DNA of 64,000 nucleotides from Haloprofundus marisrubri (GCF_001469955.1 NZ_LOPU01000029.1:620001-684000); one strand, 5' to 3'. Shown: positions 35,114-43,629, counted from the stretch's first letter. Made by a program: numbers and translations. The notes: generated by a model not told the origin, from the sequence alone.

Positions 35114-35989
35114 TCAGAGCACCGTCGCGCCACGACCGATTTCGGTCTGGTACGCCCGGGCGTCGACACCGGCGTCGCCGAACGACTCGACCATCGCAGC
35201 AGCGACGCGTCTGCGCTCGTTCTCCCGGCAGACGGCGAGAATCGAGGGGCCGGCACCGCTGACGGTGACGCCCGTCGCGCCCGCGTCGAGTGCGGCGTCG
35301 CGTACCTCGTCGTAGCCGGTGATGAGCGCCGCGCGGGCGGGGGTGACCACCGGGTCGTCCATCCCGCGGCCGACGAGTTCCGGGTCGCTCCGGCACATCC
35401 CGACGGTGAGCGTCGACGCGTTACCGACCGTCGAGACGAGTTCGCCGAGCGTCGTCGACTCCGGGAGGACGCCGCGGGCGTCGCGCGTCGAGACGGCGAT
35501 GTCGGGGAGGCAAGCGACGAGCGGTACGTCGGCGTCGACGCTCGTCACGCCGTCGTCGGTGGCGACGGTGAACCCGCCGAGCAGCGAGGGCGCGACGTTG
35601 TCGGCGTGGGCTTCCCCGGAGACGACGGCCTCGCCTTTCGCGGCGACGGAGACGAGTTCCTCGCGGGTGCGTCCGCGGTCGTACAGTTCGTTGAGCGCCA
35701 GCGCCGCCGCGGCGGCGCTCGCGGCCGACGACCCGAGTCCAGAGGACGGCCGAACGCCCTTGTCGATTCGGATGTGCGCCGGAGCGTCGAGCGCCTCGGC
35801 GACGGCACCGACGGTGTTTTTCTTCGGGTTCTCCGGGATGTACTGGCTGCCGGTGCCCGTCACGTCGATGGTGGTCTCGTCGGCGCGTTCGACGCGGACG
35901 ACGTCCGCCGGCCGACCGAGCGCGACGCCGAACACGTCGAAGCCGCTGCCGAGGTTCGCGCTGGTCGCGGGCGCGCGCACGGTAATCAT
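35114..35989 (-). CDS. thrB: Homoserine kinase (GHMP family)
   Basis: A 291-residue GHMP kinase starting MITVRAPATSANLGSGFDVF and with the phosphate-binding PSSGLGSSAA (81-90) and the C-terminal GVTVSGAGPSILAVC motif. It phosphorylates homoserine for threonine synthesis in the cytoplasm. The N-terminal PATSANLGSGFD and the motif set are those of ThrB rather than of mevalonate or shikimate kinases. No other threonine gene is next to it. TATA-like CCTTTTTCTC (36015-36024) fits the start at 35989. Confidence 0.93.
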   Translation of the reverse strand: MITVRAPATSANLGSGFDVFGVALGRPADVVRVERADETTIDVTGTGSQYIPENPKKNTVGAVAEALDAPAHIRIDKGVRPSSGLGSSAASAAAAALALNELYDRGRTREELVSVAAKGEAVVSGEAHADNVAPSLLGGFTVATDDGVTSVDADVPLVACLPDIAVSTRDARGVLPESTTLGELVSTVGNASTLTVGMCRSDPELVGRGMDDPVVTPARAALITGYDEVRDAALDAGATGVTVSGAGPSILAVCRENERRRVAAAMVESFGDAGVDARAYQTEIGRGATVL

Positions 35990-36153
35990 AGCCTGCGGTA
36001 TCCGGAGTTGAGAGAAAAAGGTGGCGAAGCGAGGAGCGCTGCGTCCGTCTCCGCCGGACGGACGGTGACTGGTCGGACGAGTCGCCGAGGTGGGCGGGCC
36101 GCCGGGTGTCGGTCGTCTGTCCGTCGTTCGGTCGTCTGTTCGATTCTCGGCGT

Positions 36154-36402
36154 TCAGTCGCTCGCGGTGACGTACAGCATCGGGCCGATGACCATCAGCG
36201 TGATGCCGAGAAACAGGTAGTGCACCGGTACGAGGTCCGTCGGGGTGAGCGCGAAGATGAGACCGAACACGACGAAGTTGATTCCGAGAATCCGGCGCGA
36301 CCCCAGCGGTATCGCTCCGAGCGTCAGCACGACGAAGCCGAGCAGAAGCGCCTGCCCCACGTTGTAATTGAGCAGGAAACTGTCGATTATCTGCAGGAGC
36401 AT
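36154..36402 (-). CDS. Small membrane protein
   Basis: An 82-residue protein with three hydrophobic segments (about 2-20, 38-54, 60-78). I recognise no family. A TATA-like ACTTTAATG (36431-36439) lies at about -33, and a 14-bp inverted repeat GCCCGGAACCGGGC (36418-36431) sits between it and the start codon, suggesting negative control by a repressor binding over the promoter. Confidence 0.6.
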   Translation of the reverse strand: MLLQIIDSFLLNYNVGQALLLGFVVLTLGAIPLGSRRILGINFVVFGLIFALTPTDLVPVHYLFLGITLMVIGPMLYVTASD

Positions 36403-36417
36403 CCTTACCCGTAAGTG

Positions 36418-36431
36418 GCCCGGAACCGGGC
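36418..36431 (-). promoter_or_regulatory. Inverted repeat abutting the TATA box of the small membrane protein
   Basis: GCCCGG (36418-36423) and CCGGGC (36426-36431) are perfect inverted arms separated by AA, directly downstream of TATA on the minus strand and about 15 nt before the start codon. A site there would block pre-initiation complex formation or RNA start, i.e. a repressor operator, or the transcript could form a short hairpin. Confidence 0.45.
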
Positions 36432-36445
36432 ATTAAAGTTCCGTT

Positions 36446-36700
36446 CTACCGCTCAGTCCGCTCGCCGTCCGAACGCTCGCGTTCGGCGGGGCCGGTGATG
36501 TCGAGCGGTCGAATCCAGCCGTACCAGAGCGCGAATATCATTCCTCCGTAGCCGATGACGAAGACGACCCGCCCGATACCGTTGTATCCGAGTTCGCCGA
36601 GTAGTCGCCGGACGATGCCCGTTCCGGCGATGCCGACGAACAGAATCAGTATCAGGAGGAGGTTATCACGCGTGAGGAGTCTGCCGTCACTGTCGGCCAT
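36446..36700 (-). CDS. Small two-helix membrane protein
   Basis: An 84-residue protein: an N-terminal soluble start (MADSDGRLLTRDN), two membrane helices (about 14-31 and 40-62) and an acidic-basic tail rich in Arg and Glu. No family is recognised. Between the two helices is a short basic loop (RRLLGELGYNG). It is divergent from the Eis-like gene at 36821 and may be co-regulated. Confidence 0.6.
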   Translation of the reverse strand: MADSDGRLLTRDNLLLILILFVGIAGTGIVRRLLGELGYNGIGRVVFVIGYGGMIFALWYGWIRPLDITGPAERERSDGERTER

Positions 36701-36820
36701 ACTCGCGCTTGGCGCTCGGCATCCCTGAATCACTCGGTTTCGGGGGCGCGGTCGGAGGTCGTATGACTGGCGGTGACACACCACCACGAAGTCTTTGTAC
36801 GCCGACTTCGACGCCTCGGC

Positions 36821-38101
36821 ATGGATTATCGACCGTTGCCCGAGGCCCACGACGACGCCTTCCGACGGACCCTTCAGTACGCGTTCAGCCCCGAAGACGG
36901 GCCGGACCTCGACGACCCATCGGAGCATCCGGACACCTTCTCGTCGCGCGTCGTGTACGCCGACGCCGACGCGGAGACGCCCGACGAGGAACTCGCTGCC
37001 GCCGATATCCGTGCGGTCTGTGGGTGGTACGACTTTTCGATGCTGATTCGCGGGGAGACGCGGCGCGTCGGTGGTCTGTCGGCCGTCGCGTCGCCACCGG
37101 AGACGCGACGACAAGGACACATCGGCTGGATGCTCGACCGATTTCTCGCCGAACTCAGAGACGAAGATATCGCGTTTTCGGCGCTGTGGCCGTTCGAGTA
37201 CGCGTTCTACGACCGATTCGGCTGGGCGACGACGAACACCTACGAACGAACGACGCTGCCACCGGGCGAACTCACGTCGGTCGTCGACGACGTCGACGAC
37301 GCGGACGACGCAGCAGACACGGACGCTCCCGAGGGCCGCTTCCGCCGCATCGACGCCGACGCGTACGAACGTGTCGACGCGGTCCACCGCGAGGCGGCCA
37401 CGGAGACGCTCGCGCTCAGACGGTCGGAGGGGTGGTGGCGGCACCGCGTTTTCGACCTCTGGGGAACCGAACCGTACGTTTACGGCTGGGAGAACGCCGA
37501 CGGTGACTTGCGTGGCTATCTAGTCTACACCGTTGAGACGGACGACGCCGAAGAGGAGAAAACGATGGTCGTCCGCGAACTCGTCGGTGTCGACGCCGAC
37601 GCCGAACGCAACCTGCTTCGCTTCTGCCGCGACCACGACTCGCAGGTCGACCACGTCAGAGTCGACGGACCGCTCGGTGAGAATCTGTTGTTCCGCCTCG
37701 CGGACCCGCGTGCGGCGACAGTCGAGCGCCGACCCGGACCGATGGTTCGCGTCGTCGACGTGGAGACGGCAGTCCGCTCGGTTTCGCCGCCCGAGGACGT
37801 ACCCGGCGCGGGGGCGCTCTCCATCGTCGACGACCGTTGTGCGTGGAACGACGGAACGTTCGAGTTGTACGCCGACGAATCCGGTGTCGCGTGCGAAAAG
37901 ACGGATGCGGCTCCGTCGTTGCGACTGGGTATCGGCGCGCTCTCACAGGTGCTCGTCGGTGCGCGCTCCGCGCGGCAACTGCGCGAGGACGGCCGACTCG
38001 AACGACCCGACGGCGTCACTAGCGGGGCTGTTTCGGAGGCGGTTGCGACGCTCGATGCGCTGTATCCGCCGGAGAACGTCTACCTCCGCGAGTTCTTCTG
38101 A
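36821..38101 (+). CDS. GNAT N-acetyltransferase, Eis-like
   Basis: A 426-residue protein with the Eis architecture: an N-terminal GNAT domain (acetyl-CoA motif ETRRQGHIGWMLDRFL, conserved R/Q-x-x-G-x-[G/A]), a second GNAT-fold region (about 140-310), and a C-terminal SCP2/sterol-carrier-like domain (about 315-426). Eis proteins acetylate lysine or aminoglycoside amines; substrate here is unknown. The chain ends LREFF, close to the family's C-terminal carboxylate. TATA-like GTCTTTGTAC (36791-36800) fits the leaderless ATG 36821. Confidence 0.85.
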   Translation: MDYRPLPEAHDDAFRRTLQYAFSPEDGPDLDDPSEHPDTFSSRVVYADADAETPDEELAAADIRAVCGWYDFSMLIRGETRRVGGLSAVASPPETRRQGHIGWMLDRFLAELRDEDIAFSALWPFEYAFYDRFGWATTNTYERTTLPPGELTSVVDDVDDADDAADTDAPEGRFRRIDADAYERVDAVHREAATETLALRRSEGWWRHRVFDLWGTEPYVYGWENADGDLRGYLVYTVETDDAEEEKTMVVRELVGVDADAERNLLRFCRDHDSQVDHVRVDGPLGENLLFRLADPRAATVERRPGPMVRVVDVETAVRSVSPPEDVPGAGALSIVDDRCAWNDGTFELYADESGVACEKTDAAPSLRLGIGALSQVLVGARSARQLREDGRLERPDGVTSGAVSEAVATLDALYPPENVYLREFF

Positions 38102-38142
38102 GTTCGATTCGTCTTCTCTCTCCCGGTTTTCGGCACCTCCCC

Positions 38143-39015
38143 TCACTGCATAGGGGCTGGACCCGAACCCTCGCCTTGCCGAGGTGCGTCGTCCCACGTC
38201 CCCAGCGATGGCGACTGCGGGTCGACGTCGGCGACGAGACGCATCGTCGCGGCGTTGCACGCGAGACCGACCGGCGCGAGCATCAGCGCGCCGCAGAGAA
38301 TGCCGACGACGCCGAGTTGTCGAACGACGGTGCTGAGCGCGAACGACAGCGGTAGTGCGGCCACGAACAACGCCAGCACGAAGCGGAAGAACCCGACAGT
38401 CGTCGTCACGCGGACGCTCTCGACCAGCGCTTCGACGAGCGAGAGGTCACGGAGGACGACGAGATACGGCGTCGCGGCGAGGAGATACCCGGCGACGAGC
38501 GAGGAGAGAAAGACCGGCACGAACAACGCGAACCCGACGGCTCCACCTTCGAGTGCGAACAGTATCGCCGGGAGGAGGGCCACGAGGGGGAGCAGTTCGT
38601 AGCCGAGCATCCGCACAGCGTATCGACGGACGTTCCGTTGGAAGTCGTATTTCTCGCTTGTGAACCCCTCGCGGATACTCCCGAAGTAGCCCGCCGCGAG
38701 CGTTGCGCGGACGACAGTGGTCACGAAAACGAGTCCGAGCGCCGTCGCCGCCGCCTCGAACGACCCGACGGGAATCCCACCGATGTCGAGGGTCATCTCA
38801 CCCTGTTGGGGTGACGGAACGCTGACGAACGACCAGAGGTTGACGATTCCCGTCGGGATGAGAAACGCCACTCCACCTCCGGTTCGACTCGCCGAGAGGG
38901 TGTTGACGATGTTCTGTAAACTGGTCACCGTAACGACGGCGGGCACGAGTGCGAGCGTCGTCATCCAGCCCGCTTTCTCCCACCCGTCGGCGAGTCGAGT
39001 GGTGAACGACGCCAT
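38143..39015 (-). CDS. Polytopic membrane protein of haloarchaeal type
   Basis: A 290-residue protein with about six membrane helices, the last four continuous (about 120-255), and a C-terminal acidic, Pro/Gly tail ending GSGPAPMQ. The FGSIREGFTSEKYDFQRNVRRY loop is amphipathic and basic. I place it only as a haloarchaeal membrane protein of unknown function. GGAGG is 8 nt before ATG 39015, and a mini-ORF (39015-39050) ends by overlapping this start as TGATG. Confidence 0.7.
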   Translation of the reverse strand: MASFTTRLADGWEKAGWMTTLALVPAVVTVTSLQNIVNTLSASRTGGGVAFLIPTGIVNLWSFVSVPSPQQGEMTLDIGGIPVGSFEAAATALGLVFVTTVVRATLAAGYFGSIREGFTSEKYDFQRNVRRYAVRMLGYELLPLVALLPAILFALEGGAVGFALFVPVFLSSLVAGYLLAATPYLVVLRDLSLVEALVESVRVTTTVGFFRFVLALFVAALPLSFALSTVVRQLGVVGILCGALMLAPVGLACNAATMRLVADVDPQSPSLGTWDDAPRQGEGSGPAPMQ

Positions 39016-39050
39016 CAGCGATACCTCCGGAGGAACTGTCGGGGGACCAT
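39015..39050 (-). CDS. Predicted 11-codon upstream mini-ORF, TGATG-coupled
   Basis: Reads MVPRQFLRRYR and stops at TGA 39017-39015, whose A begins the main ATG of the membrane protein. TATA-like CATTTATTC (39075-39083) is centred 27 nt before this ATG, so the mRNA would begin at the mini-ORF. Inside it, GGAGG precedes the main ATG by 8 nt. The chain of TATA, leaderless mini-ORF, Shine-Dalgarno motif and overlapping start is the same as in the other six cases. Confidence 0.5.
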   Translation of the reverse strand: MVPRQFLRRYR

Positions 39051-39173
39051 CGTCTCGGACCTCTCAGTGAGTCTGAATAAATGGCTCGGTCAAAATGGGC
39101 ACTCTCTGCGAGTGGGTCGGTGGTCTGCTGTCGCTCTCGCCGCGCCCTCGGCCACGTCGAGAGCTATCGAAGA

Positions 39174-39476
39174 TTAGGCGTCGACGGTGTATCCCTGTTC
39201 GCGCAGAATGTCCGGCACTCTGTTGGCGTGGTTGCCCTGCAACTCGATGACGCCGTCTTCGACGGTGCCGCCGCAGGCGAGTTTTCGCTTCAGCGTCGAG
39301 GCGAGTTCTTTGACGTTCGCGTCCCCTTCGAACCCCTCGACGAGCGTGACGGGTTTGCCGTAGCGCCGCGTGTCGACGGAGACGGTGAGCACCTGCTGGG
39401 TGCGCGCGAGGTCGTCGTCGATGCCGAGTTCGTCCGGGAGTCCGGAAATCGAACCGAGGTCTTTGTCCTTAGCCAC
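39174..39476 (-). CDS. Translation initiation factor SUI1/eIF1-like
   Basis: A 100-residue protein with the SUI1 fold: TRRYGKPVTLVEGFEG, then ELASTLKRKLACGGTVED and IELQGNHANRVPDILREQGY. It monitors start-codon selection on the small ribosomal subunit. The start GTG 39476 follows a TATA-like CAAGTACTC region centred near 39503, fitting a leaderless mRNA. Length is like archaeal aIF1. Confidence 0.93.
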   Translation of the reverse strand: MAKDKDLGSISGLPDELGIDDDLARTQQVLTVSVDTRRYGKPVTLVEGFEGDANVKELASTLKRKLACGGTVEDGVIELQGNHANRVPDILREQGYTVDA

Positions 39477-39563
39477 AGAAGCCGTAGGGTCTCAGAGTAC
39501 TTGGGTTGTCACTCTGGGTGGTTGTGTGATAAATAACGAAAACTGCTAGTTCGGTCGCGGAAT

Positions 39564-39986
39564 TTACGGCGCAGTGGACTCGGCGATGATGGTCGTGGAA
39601 CCACCGGCTGGGTTGTTCCAGACGAGCGTTACGGTGTCGCCGGGTTCGACGGTCACACCAGTTGCAAGTGCCTCGCCACTGCTAATGTCGGTACCATCTT
39701 CGGAGGCTTTCAACTCGCTACTCACGTCATCCCCACCGACTCTGAGCGACAGCGTGCTCGTGTTGACGGTTGCACCGCCTGCGTGAGTGATTGTGACCGA
39801 ATCATCATTGTAACTGAAGTCAAAGCTCGCCTGCGGCGCGCTGTTTCCGACTTGGTCGCCCAGTCCGAGGACGAACGTCCCGATAACTGCCGCCAGAATG
39901 ACAGTAATCGCAACCATTAATATAACACCTATGACAGGTGATACAGCTCGATTCTCCCCTTGGTTAAACATGTTCTTGATGTTCAT
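39564..39986 (-). CDS. Type IV pilin (archaeal PilA-type)
   Basis: A 140-residue protein with the archaeal class III signal peptide: a short N-terminus with positive charge, then [20 protein letters not shown], where cleavage before the VSP segment by PibD gives a mature pilin with a hydrophobic assembly helix. The outer domain is Ser/Thr/Gly-rich with likely N-glycosylation sequons. Several such genes per genome usually encode adhesion pili. The first ATG is 39986; its ATGA overlaps the end of a 35-codon mini-ORF. Confidence 0.88.
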   Translation of the reverse strand: MNIKNMFNQGENRAVSPVIGVILMVAITVILAAVIGTFVLGLGDQVGNSAPQASFDFSYNDDSVTITHAGGATVNTSTLSLRVGGDDVSSELKASEDGTDISSGEALATGVTVEPGDTVTLVWNNPAGGSTTIIAESTAP

Positions 39987-40090
39987 GATTGCCTCGAACA
40001 CACCATCTGAGTGGAGGCACTGTACCTCGTGTAGCGAGGGACCCGTGTGCCGCGGGCGGTAGCACCTTGCCCGGATACGTTCTGTCTCAT
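39983..40090 (-). CDS. Predicted 35-codon upstream mini-ORF before the pilin gene
   Basis: Starts [14 protein letters not shown], 38 nt after the centre of a TATA-like TTTATATG (40124-40131, minus strand), i.e. about 11 nt from the expected transcript start, and ends at TGA 39985-39983, overlapping the pilin ATG as ATGA. A GAGG lies 5 nt before the pilin ATG. A small hairpin CCTCG/CGAGG (40025-40039) is inside it. Codon bias is only moderate, so the position, not the peptide, carries the evidence. Confidence 0.42.
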   Translation of the reverse strand: MRQNVSGQGATARGTRVPRYTRYSASTQMVCSRQS

Positions 40091-40311
40091 TGGTGTGTCT
40101 TATTGGCCCGAATGAACCCATCCCATATAAATTTAGGGACTGGATACTGTCGTCATAAACACAGTCTTTAGAAGTGACTTACGGTGTCTCAGCGTTCGAT
40201 GACCCGGGTTTCTCGACAACCCACCGAGTTTATTTTGTCTGACAGACCGAGGCGCACGTTCACCCAGAACGACGTTTAGGGGTCACCTTCGACGCCGACC
40301 GGTCTCCGGAC
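39987..40311. other. Long region upstream of the pilin gene
   Basis: About 325 bases. It holds the pilin leader with its mini-ORF and hairpin (39983-40090), the TATA box (40124-40131), and then AT-rich flank and the 3' end of the zinc-finger gene's neighbourhood. Nothing else gene-like is seen. Confidence 0.6.
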
Positions 40312-40542
40312 TCAGTGGTCTTCGACCTGCGCGTTCGCTCGTTCGACGCCGCGCTCGACAGCGTATCGCAGTTGCGACGCGGTGAACCCGCCGAGGTAGT
40401 CGTGGTCGCGGATGAGGTGGTACTCGTAGTCGGCGGGCGTGACGCCGATGAACGCGGCGTCGCACCCACAGACTTCGCAGTCCGGAATGTGGACGTCGGA
40501 GCGAGCGTCGGCCGGGTCGTAAAACGACGGCGAGTCACTCAT
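40312..40542 (-). CDS. Small zinc-finger-like protein
   Basis: A 76-residue protein with a C2H2-like pattern: CEVCGC (residues 22-27) and HLIRDHDY (from about residue 42), spaced as in a small zinc finger. The rest is acidic. Such single-finger proteins are common in haloarchaea, mostly of unknown function; this one could bind DNA or protein. Its ATG overlaps a 25-codon mini-ORF (ATGA), and the TATA box is about 110 nt upstream. Confidence 0.65.
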   Translation of the reverse strand: MSDSPSFYDPADARSDVHIPDCEVCGCDAAFIGVTPADYEYHLIRDHDYLGGFTASQLRYAVERGVERANAQVEDH

Positions 40543-40616
40543 CGGATTTCTCCCTTTCTCCGTGCTGACGCGCCGGTTCCCCCCGTTTCCGCTCGTGCAT
40601 TCCGCAGGTGTGTCAT
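40539..40616 (-). CDS. Predicted 25-codon upstream mini-ORF before the zinc-finger gene
   Basis: Begins MTHLRNARAETGG, about 6 nt from the start predicted by a TATA-like CTACTATAG (40645-40653), and ends at TGA 40541-40539, overlapping the main ATG as ATGA. GGAG is 7 nt before the main ATG. It shares the TATA, near-leaderless start, internal SD and overlap pattern with the other mini-ORFs. Confidence 0.5.
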   Translation of the reverse strand: MTHLRNARAETGGTGASARRKGEIR

Positions 40617-40685
40617 GCAGTTTCTGTCGTTCATCAGGAGGTGCCTATAGTAGGTCTTTTGCTCTGCACCGACAGTCGGCCTCGG

Positions 40686-41501
40686 TTATAGAAGCGTCGC
40701 GTCGGGCGGCAGCCACTCGCGTTCGGTGCGCGTGGCGACCGGACTCTCGGAGACGAGCGTCGGCGTCGAGACGGCGTCGTCGAAGCGGTCGGGGTCGACG
40801 TCGACGAGTTCCAGTCCGGACGTGAACGCCGACCCGCGGCGGCCGAAGACGCTCACGACGCCGCCGGCGGGTCGGTCGTCCGCGGACGTCTCTCTGGGGT
40901 CCGGAAACCGTTCACGAATCGCCTGTGCGCTGTCTGCGAGGTGGCTGGCCGCCTGTTTCTGCGACCAGTGACTCTCGTCGCGGTAGATTTCGGCGTACGA
41001 GTCGTCCGGACAGACCGTCGAGTGTTCGGGCGACTCGTAGGTAATGGTGTTCTCGACTACCTGTCCGCGGACGAACCGGGCGTTGATGGTACACGAGTTG
41101 GGGTATTTGAGAACGACCGGAAAAAAGGTCAAATCCGAGACGGAGTACAACTGTTGGAGCCGCCACAGCGCTTCCGAGAGGTACGCCGCGAGGGTCGCCC
41201 GGCCGTCGGTTCGGTCACCTTCGAGGTACGCGTGTGCGACCGACTCGTAGTCGCTCCCGACGAAGCGTTCGAGCGTCGTCTCGTAGCTGAGTTTGATGCG
41301 CTCGAACTGCTGGTCGCACGCGTCGTGAACCGACATCCGCGGGTCGGCGACCATCTCGGCTTTCCGTTCGACCGACTCCGCAACCCGCTGCATGTTCCGA
41401 TGAAACTCCAGTTCGGCTTCGGCGCTTCGAATCGGGAGACGAATCGCTCGTCTACAAAACTGGTGGGTTCGCTCCGACGGTTCCGAGTCGACACGCCGCA
41501 T
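40686..41501 (-). CDS. Haloarchaeal protein of unknown function
   Basis: A 271-residue soluble, acidic protein. It starts with a basic helix-like segment (about 1-40), then helical regions (TLERFVGSDYESVAHAYL; LSEALWRLQQLYSVSDL) and a C-terminal part with VSVFGRRGSAFTSGLELVDV. I recognise no domain. A TATA-like TTGATACTC centred about 27 nt upstream supports ATG 41501; an internal ATG (41393) is less likely. Confidence 0.55.
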   Translation of the reverse strand: MRRVDSEPSERTHQFCRRAIRLPIRSAEAELEFHRNMQRVAESVERKAEMVADPRMSVHDACDQQFERIKLSYETTLERFVGSDYESVAHAYLEGDRTDGRATLAAYLSEALWRLQQLYSVSDLTFFPVVLKYPNSCTINARFVRGQVVENTITYESPEHSTVCPDDSYAEIYRDESHWSQKQAASHLADSAQAIRERFPDPRETSADDRPAGGVVSVFGRRGSAFTSGLELVDVDPDRFDDAVSTPTLVSESPVATRTEREWLPPDATLL

Positions 41502-41628
41502 CGTCGTATCTGTTCCTCTCGGCTGGGAGTATCAAGCTATCCCTTATCGAAGGATACAACGGTCACCGACGACGACGGTCACCGCCAGCGACATCCGCTG
41601 CGTTCAGCCGTCGCTGCACTCGCTCGAA

Positions 41629-41901
41629 TTACGGCCGCACCAGCGAGTACAGAATCGAACCCAAGCCGGCAACGTAGGCTACCGAGACGCCGAGGAGGAT
41701 TCGAGCGTCGCTCAACCCGGCCACCGGCGCGGCGACCGAGGAGACGACGAACGGAACCACGGTCAGACAGAACACGCCGACCGCGAGTGCGCGCATCGTT
41801 CGACTCTCGTTGCGGCGGTAGCCACGGTACGCCTGTGCAGAAACGAACAGTCCGACGGCGGCGGTGAGCGCAGCCATCGGGGTGACGAGTTCAGCGAGCA
41901 T
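41629..41901 (-). CDS. DUF7521-type membrane protein (downstream copy)
   Basis: A 90-residue protein with three membrane helices (about 4-24, 36-58, 66-88) and the basic loop YRGYRRNESRTMRAL between the first two, which has the same layout as the upstream copy (41891-42199). The pair overlaps by 11 bp and follows a winged-helix regulator, so it belongs to a three-gene operon. Function unknown; the pair may be a membrane sensor for the regulator. Confidence 0.72.
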   Translation of the reverse strand: MLAELVTPMAALTAAVGLFVSAQAYRGYRRNESRTMRALAVGVFCLTVVPFVVSSVAAPVAGLSDARILLGVSVAYVAGLGSILYSLVRP

Positions 41902-42199
41902 CGTAAATCACTCCGAGAACGACGAGGAGACCGGAGAGTTCGCACCCGCTCACGAGCAGCGACCGACTGACCGGCGAGATGCCCGTAAACGTGGGTAACA
42001 GGACGCGGAGCAGTATCGGGACCGTCGTCAGCAACAGCAGTCCGACCGCCAACTGGAGCATCTCCGGCGTGCGTGTGCGGCGGTATCCGGTGAGTAACTT
42101 GTACGCGACACCTATCCCGAGCAGAAGGGCGACGACGAAGCCGAGAAGCGCCACGACGACGACAGCGGTCTCGCCACCCACCGAATCGACTGCTATCAT
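41891..42199 (-). CDS. DUF7521-type membrane protein (upstream copy)
   Basis: A 102-residue protein with three membrane helices (about 12-34, 47-68, 78-99) and the loop YRRTRTPEMLQLA, the same pattern as the copy at 41629-41901. Its ATG overlaps the regulator's stop (ATGA, 42196-42199), so expression is coupled to the regulator. Confidence 0.72.
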   Translation of the reverse strand: MIAVDSVGGETAVVVVALLGFVVALLLGIGVAYKLLTGYRRTRTPEMLQLAVGLLLLTTVPILLRVLLPTFTGISPVSRSLLVSGCELSGLLVVLGVIYDAR

Positions 42200-42543
42200 T
42201 TGAACCCCTCGTACAGCCGTGTGAACCGGTCCGCGGCGTCCTCGTTGGAGTCTCCATGCACGACTTCGCAGACGAACCCCTCCTCGCCGAGTTCGAACGT
42301 CAACCGTCGCAGCCGCGTCGAGTACACCTTGTAGTGGTGGCCCTCGGGGTCCAAGCGGAGTTCGTCGTCGAGGAGGTTCTCGGCTTGAAGGCGCTCGATA
42401 CGGCGGTATATCGTCGACGGTGAGGCGTCGCACGTCTCGCTCAGCGCCTCCGCCGAGAGCGGTTCGTCGCGGGCGGCCGTCAGAATCTCGCGGGCGTACT
42501 CGTCGTCGAGCAGCGACGCTTTCGCTTCGACGCCCTCGCTCAT
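42196..42543 (-). CDS. Winged helix-turn-helix (ArsR-like) regulator
   Basis: A 115-residue regulator with a winged helix (DDEYAREILTAARDEPLSAE; SETCDASPSTIYRRIERLQA recognition helix; wing GHHYKVYSTRLRRLTFEL). No clear metal-binding Cys set. It precedes two DUF7521 membrane proteins, with ATGA overlaps at both joints, an arrangement seen in haloarchaeal operons where a membrane protein may hold or signal to the regulator. A mini-ORF of 20 codons before it starts at the promoter and overlaps its ATG. Confidence 0.8.
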   Translation of the reverse strand: MSEGVEAKASLLDDEYAREILTAARDEPLSAEALSETCDASPSTIYRRIERLQAENLLDDELRLDPEGHHYKVYSTRLRRLTFELGEEGFVCEVVHGDSNEDAADRFTRLYEGFK

Positions 42544-42602
42544 CGCCCGCTCCCCTGTCGGACGGCGAGGAGGCGTGTTCCGATTCGACGGTCCGCTGAC
42601 AT
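42540..42602 (-). CDS. Predicted 20-codon upstream mini-ORF before the regulator
   Basis: Reads MSADRRIGTRLLAVRQGSGR and ends at TGA 42542-42540, overlapping the regulator's ATG (42543-42541) as ATGA. A TATA-like GTTTATATG (42627-42635) is centred 29 nt before it, so the mRNA should start at this mini-ORF. GGAG lies 6 nt before the regulator's ATG. It thus opens a chain of four coupled reading frames. Confidence 0.5.
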   Translation of the reverse strand: MSADRRIGTRLLAVRQGSGR

Positions 42603-42707
42603 CGTCCTCGTCGTTTTCGGCCGGGGCATATAAACTGCCGACACCGCTCGTCGGTCGAGCAGTCCACCAGTACGTTTATGAATGCACCTGACAAGCACGT
42701 TTCACGT

Positions 42708-43478
42708 ATGTCCTCGAAGCTCTCGTCGCCGTACGCGTTCGGGGACGCGCGGACGCTCGCACGAACCGTCTTCGGCGTCGCGTTTCGCCCACAGACGTAC
42801 CGTAACCTCTGTTATCTCACACTCGCGTTTCCGCTCGGCTTCTGCTACTTCCTGCTGTTCGCCGTCGGGGTTCCGCTCGGAGTCGTCTCCACCATCTTCG
42901 TCGTCGGCGTCCCGATTCTGCTCGGTATGCTGGCGATTGCGAGCGGACTGGCGTCCTTCGAGCGTCGACTGACGACGTGGCTACTCGACGTCGAGATACC
43001 GACCGGGGAGCGAGAGACGCCCGCTTCGCTGGTCGGACGCGTTCGTCGTCTCGTCACCGACGTGGGCACGTGGACCGCCGTGGTCTACCTCGGAACGAAA
43101 CTGGTCGTCGGCGTCGTCGCCTTCGAGGTGACGATGCTGTTTCTCGTCACCGCGGTCAGTCTCTTGGCGATTCCGTTCGTCTACGACCAACCGGGCGTCT
43201 ACGTCGGCGTCGTCACCGACGCGCCGGTCAGCCTCCACCCGGCGGTGTACTTCGGGTGGGACGAGATGCTCATCGGACTGGAGACGGTGATAACGGTCTC
43301 GACGTGGCAAGTCGACACGCTCGGAGAAGCGCTCGCCGTCGCCGGACTCGGCGTCTGCCTGCTCGTCTTCACGCTCCACCTGCTCAACGCGCTGGCGTGG
43401 CTCTCGGGTCGCTACACCCGACTGATGCTCCGTGACCGCCACGGCGACGTCGCCAGCGAGGGGAACGCCGTCCAGTGA
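42708..43478 (+). CDS. Sensor-domain membrane protein (PF13796-like)
   Basis: A 256-residue membrane protein of the putative Sensor domain type, with about four to six hydrophobic segments and PLGVVSTIFVVGVPILLGM. The same domain is found at the N-terminus of some actinobacterial sensor kinases, but no kinase domain follows here. ATG 42708 is chosen because TATA-like GTTTATGA (42674-42681) is 27-30 nt upstream; the earlier ATG 42678 would be inside the TATA box. It is divergent from the regulator operon and could be its input or target. Confidence 0.74.
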   Translation: MSSKLSSPYAFGDARTLARTVFGVAFRPQTYRNLCYLTLAFPLGFCYFLLFAVGVPLGVVSTIFVVGVPILLGMLAIASGLASFERRLTTWLLDVEIPTGERETPASLVGRVRRLVTDVGTWTAVVYLGTKLVVGVVAFEVTMLFLVTAVSLLAIPFVYDQPGVYVGVVTDAPVSLHPAVYFGWDEMLIGLETVITVSTWQVDTLGEALAVAGLGVCLLVFTLHLLNALAWLSGRYTRLMLRDRHGDVASEGNAVQ

Positions 43479-43629
43479 CACCACCGTCCAATCGACACAG
43501 TCCACCGGACACCGTCTAACGGACGCTGTCCCGTGAGCGTCGCTGCGTGAGCCTCATTCGAATCGATAGCCGACCGAGCGCTCAGTTCGGATATATAAAC
43601 CCACCGCCCGATTCGCCGGGTCGGAGACT

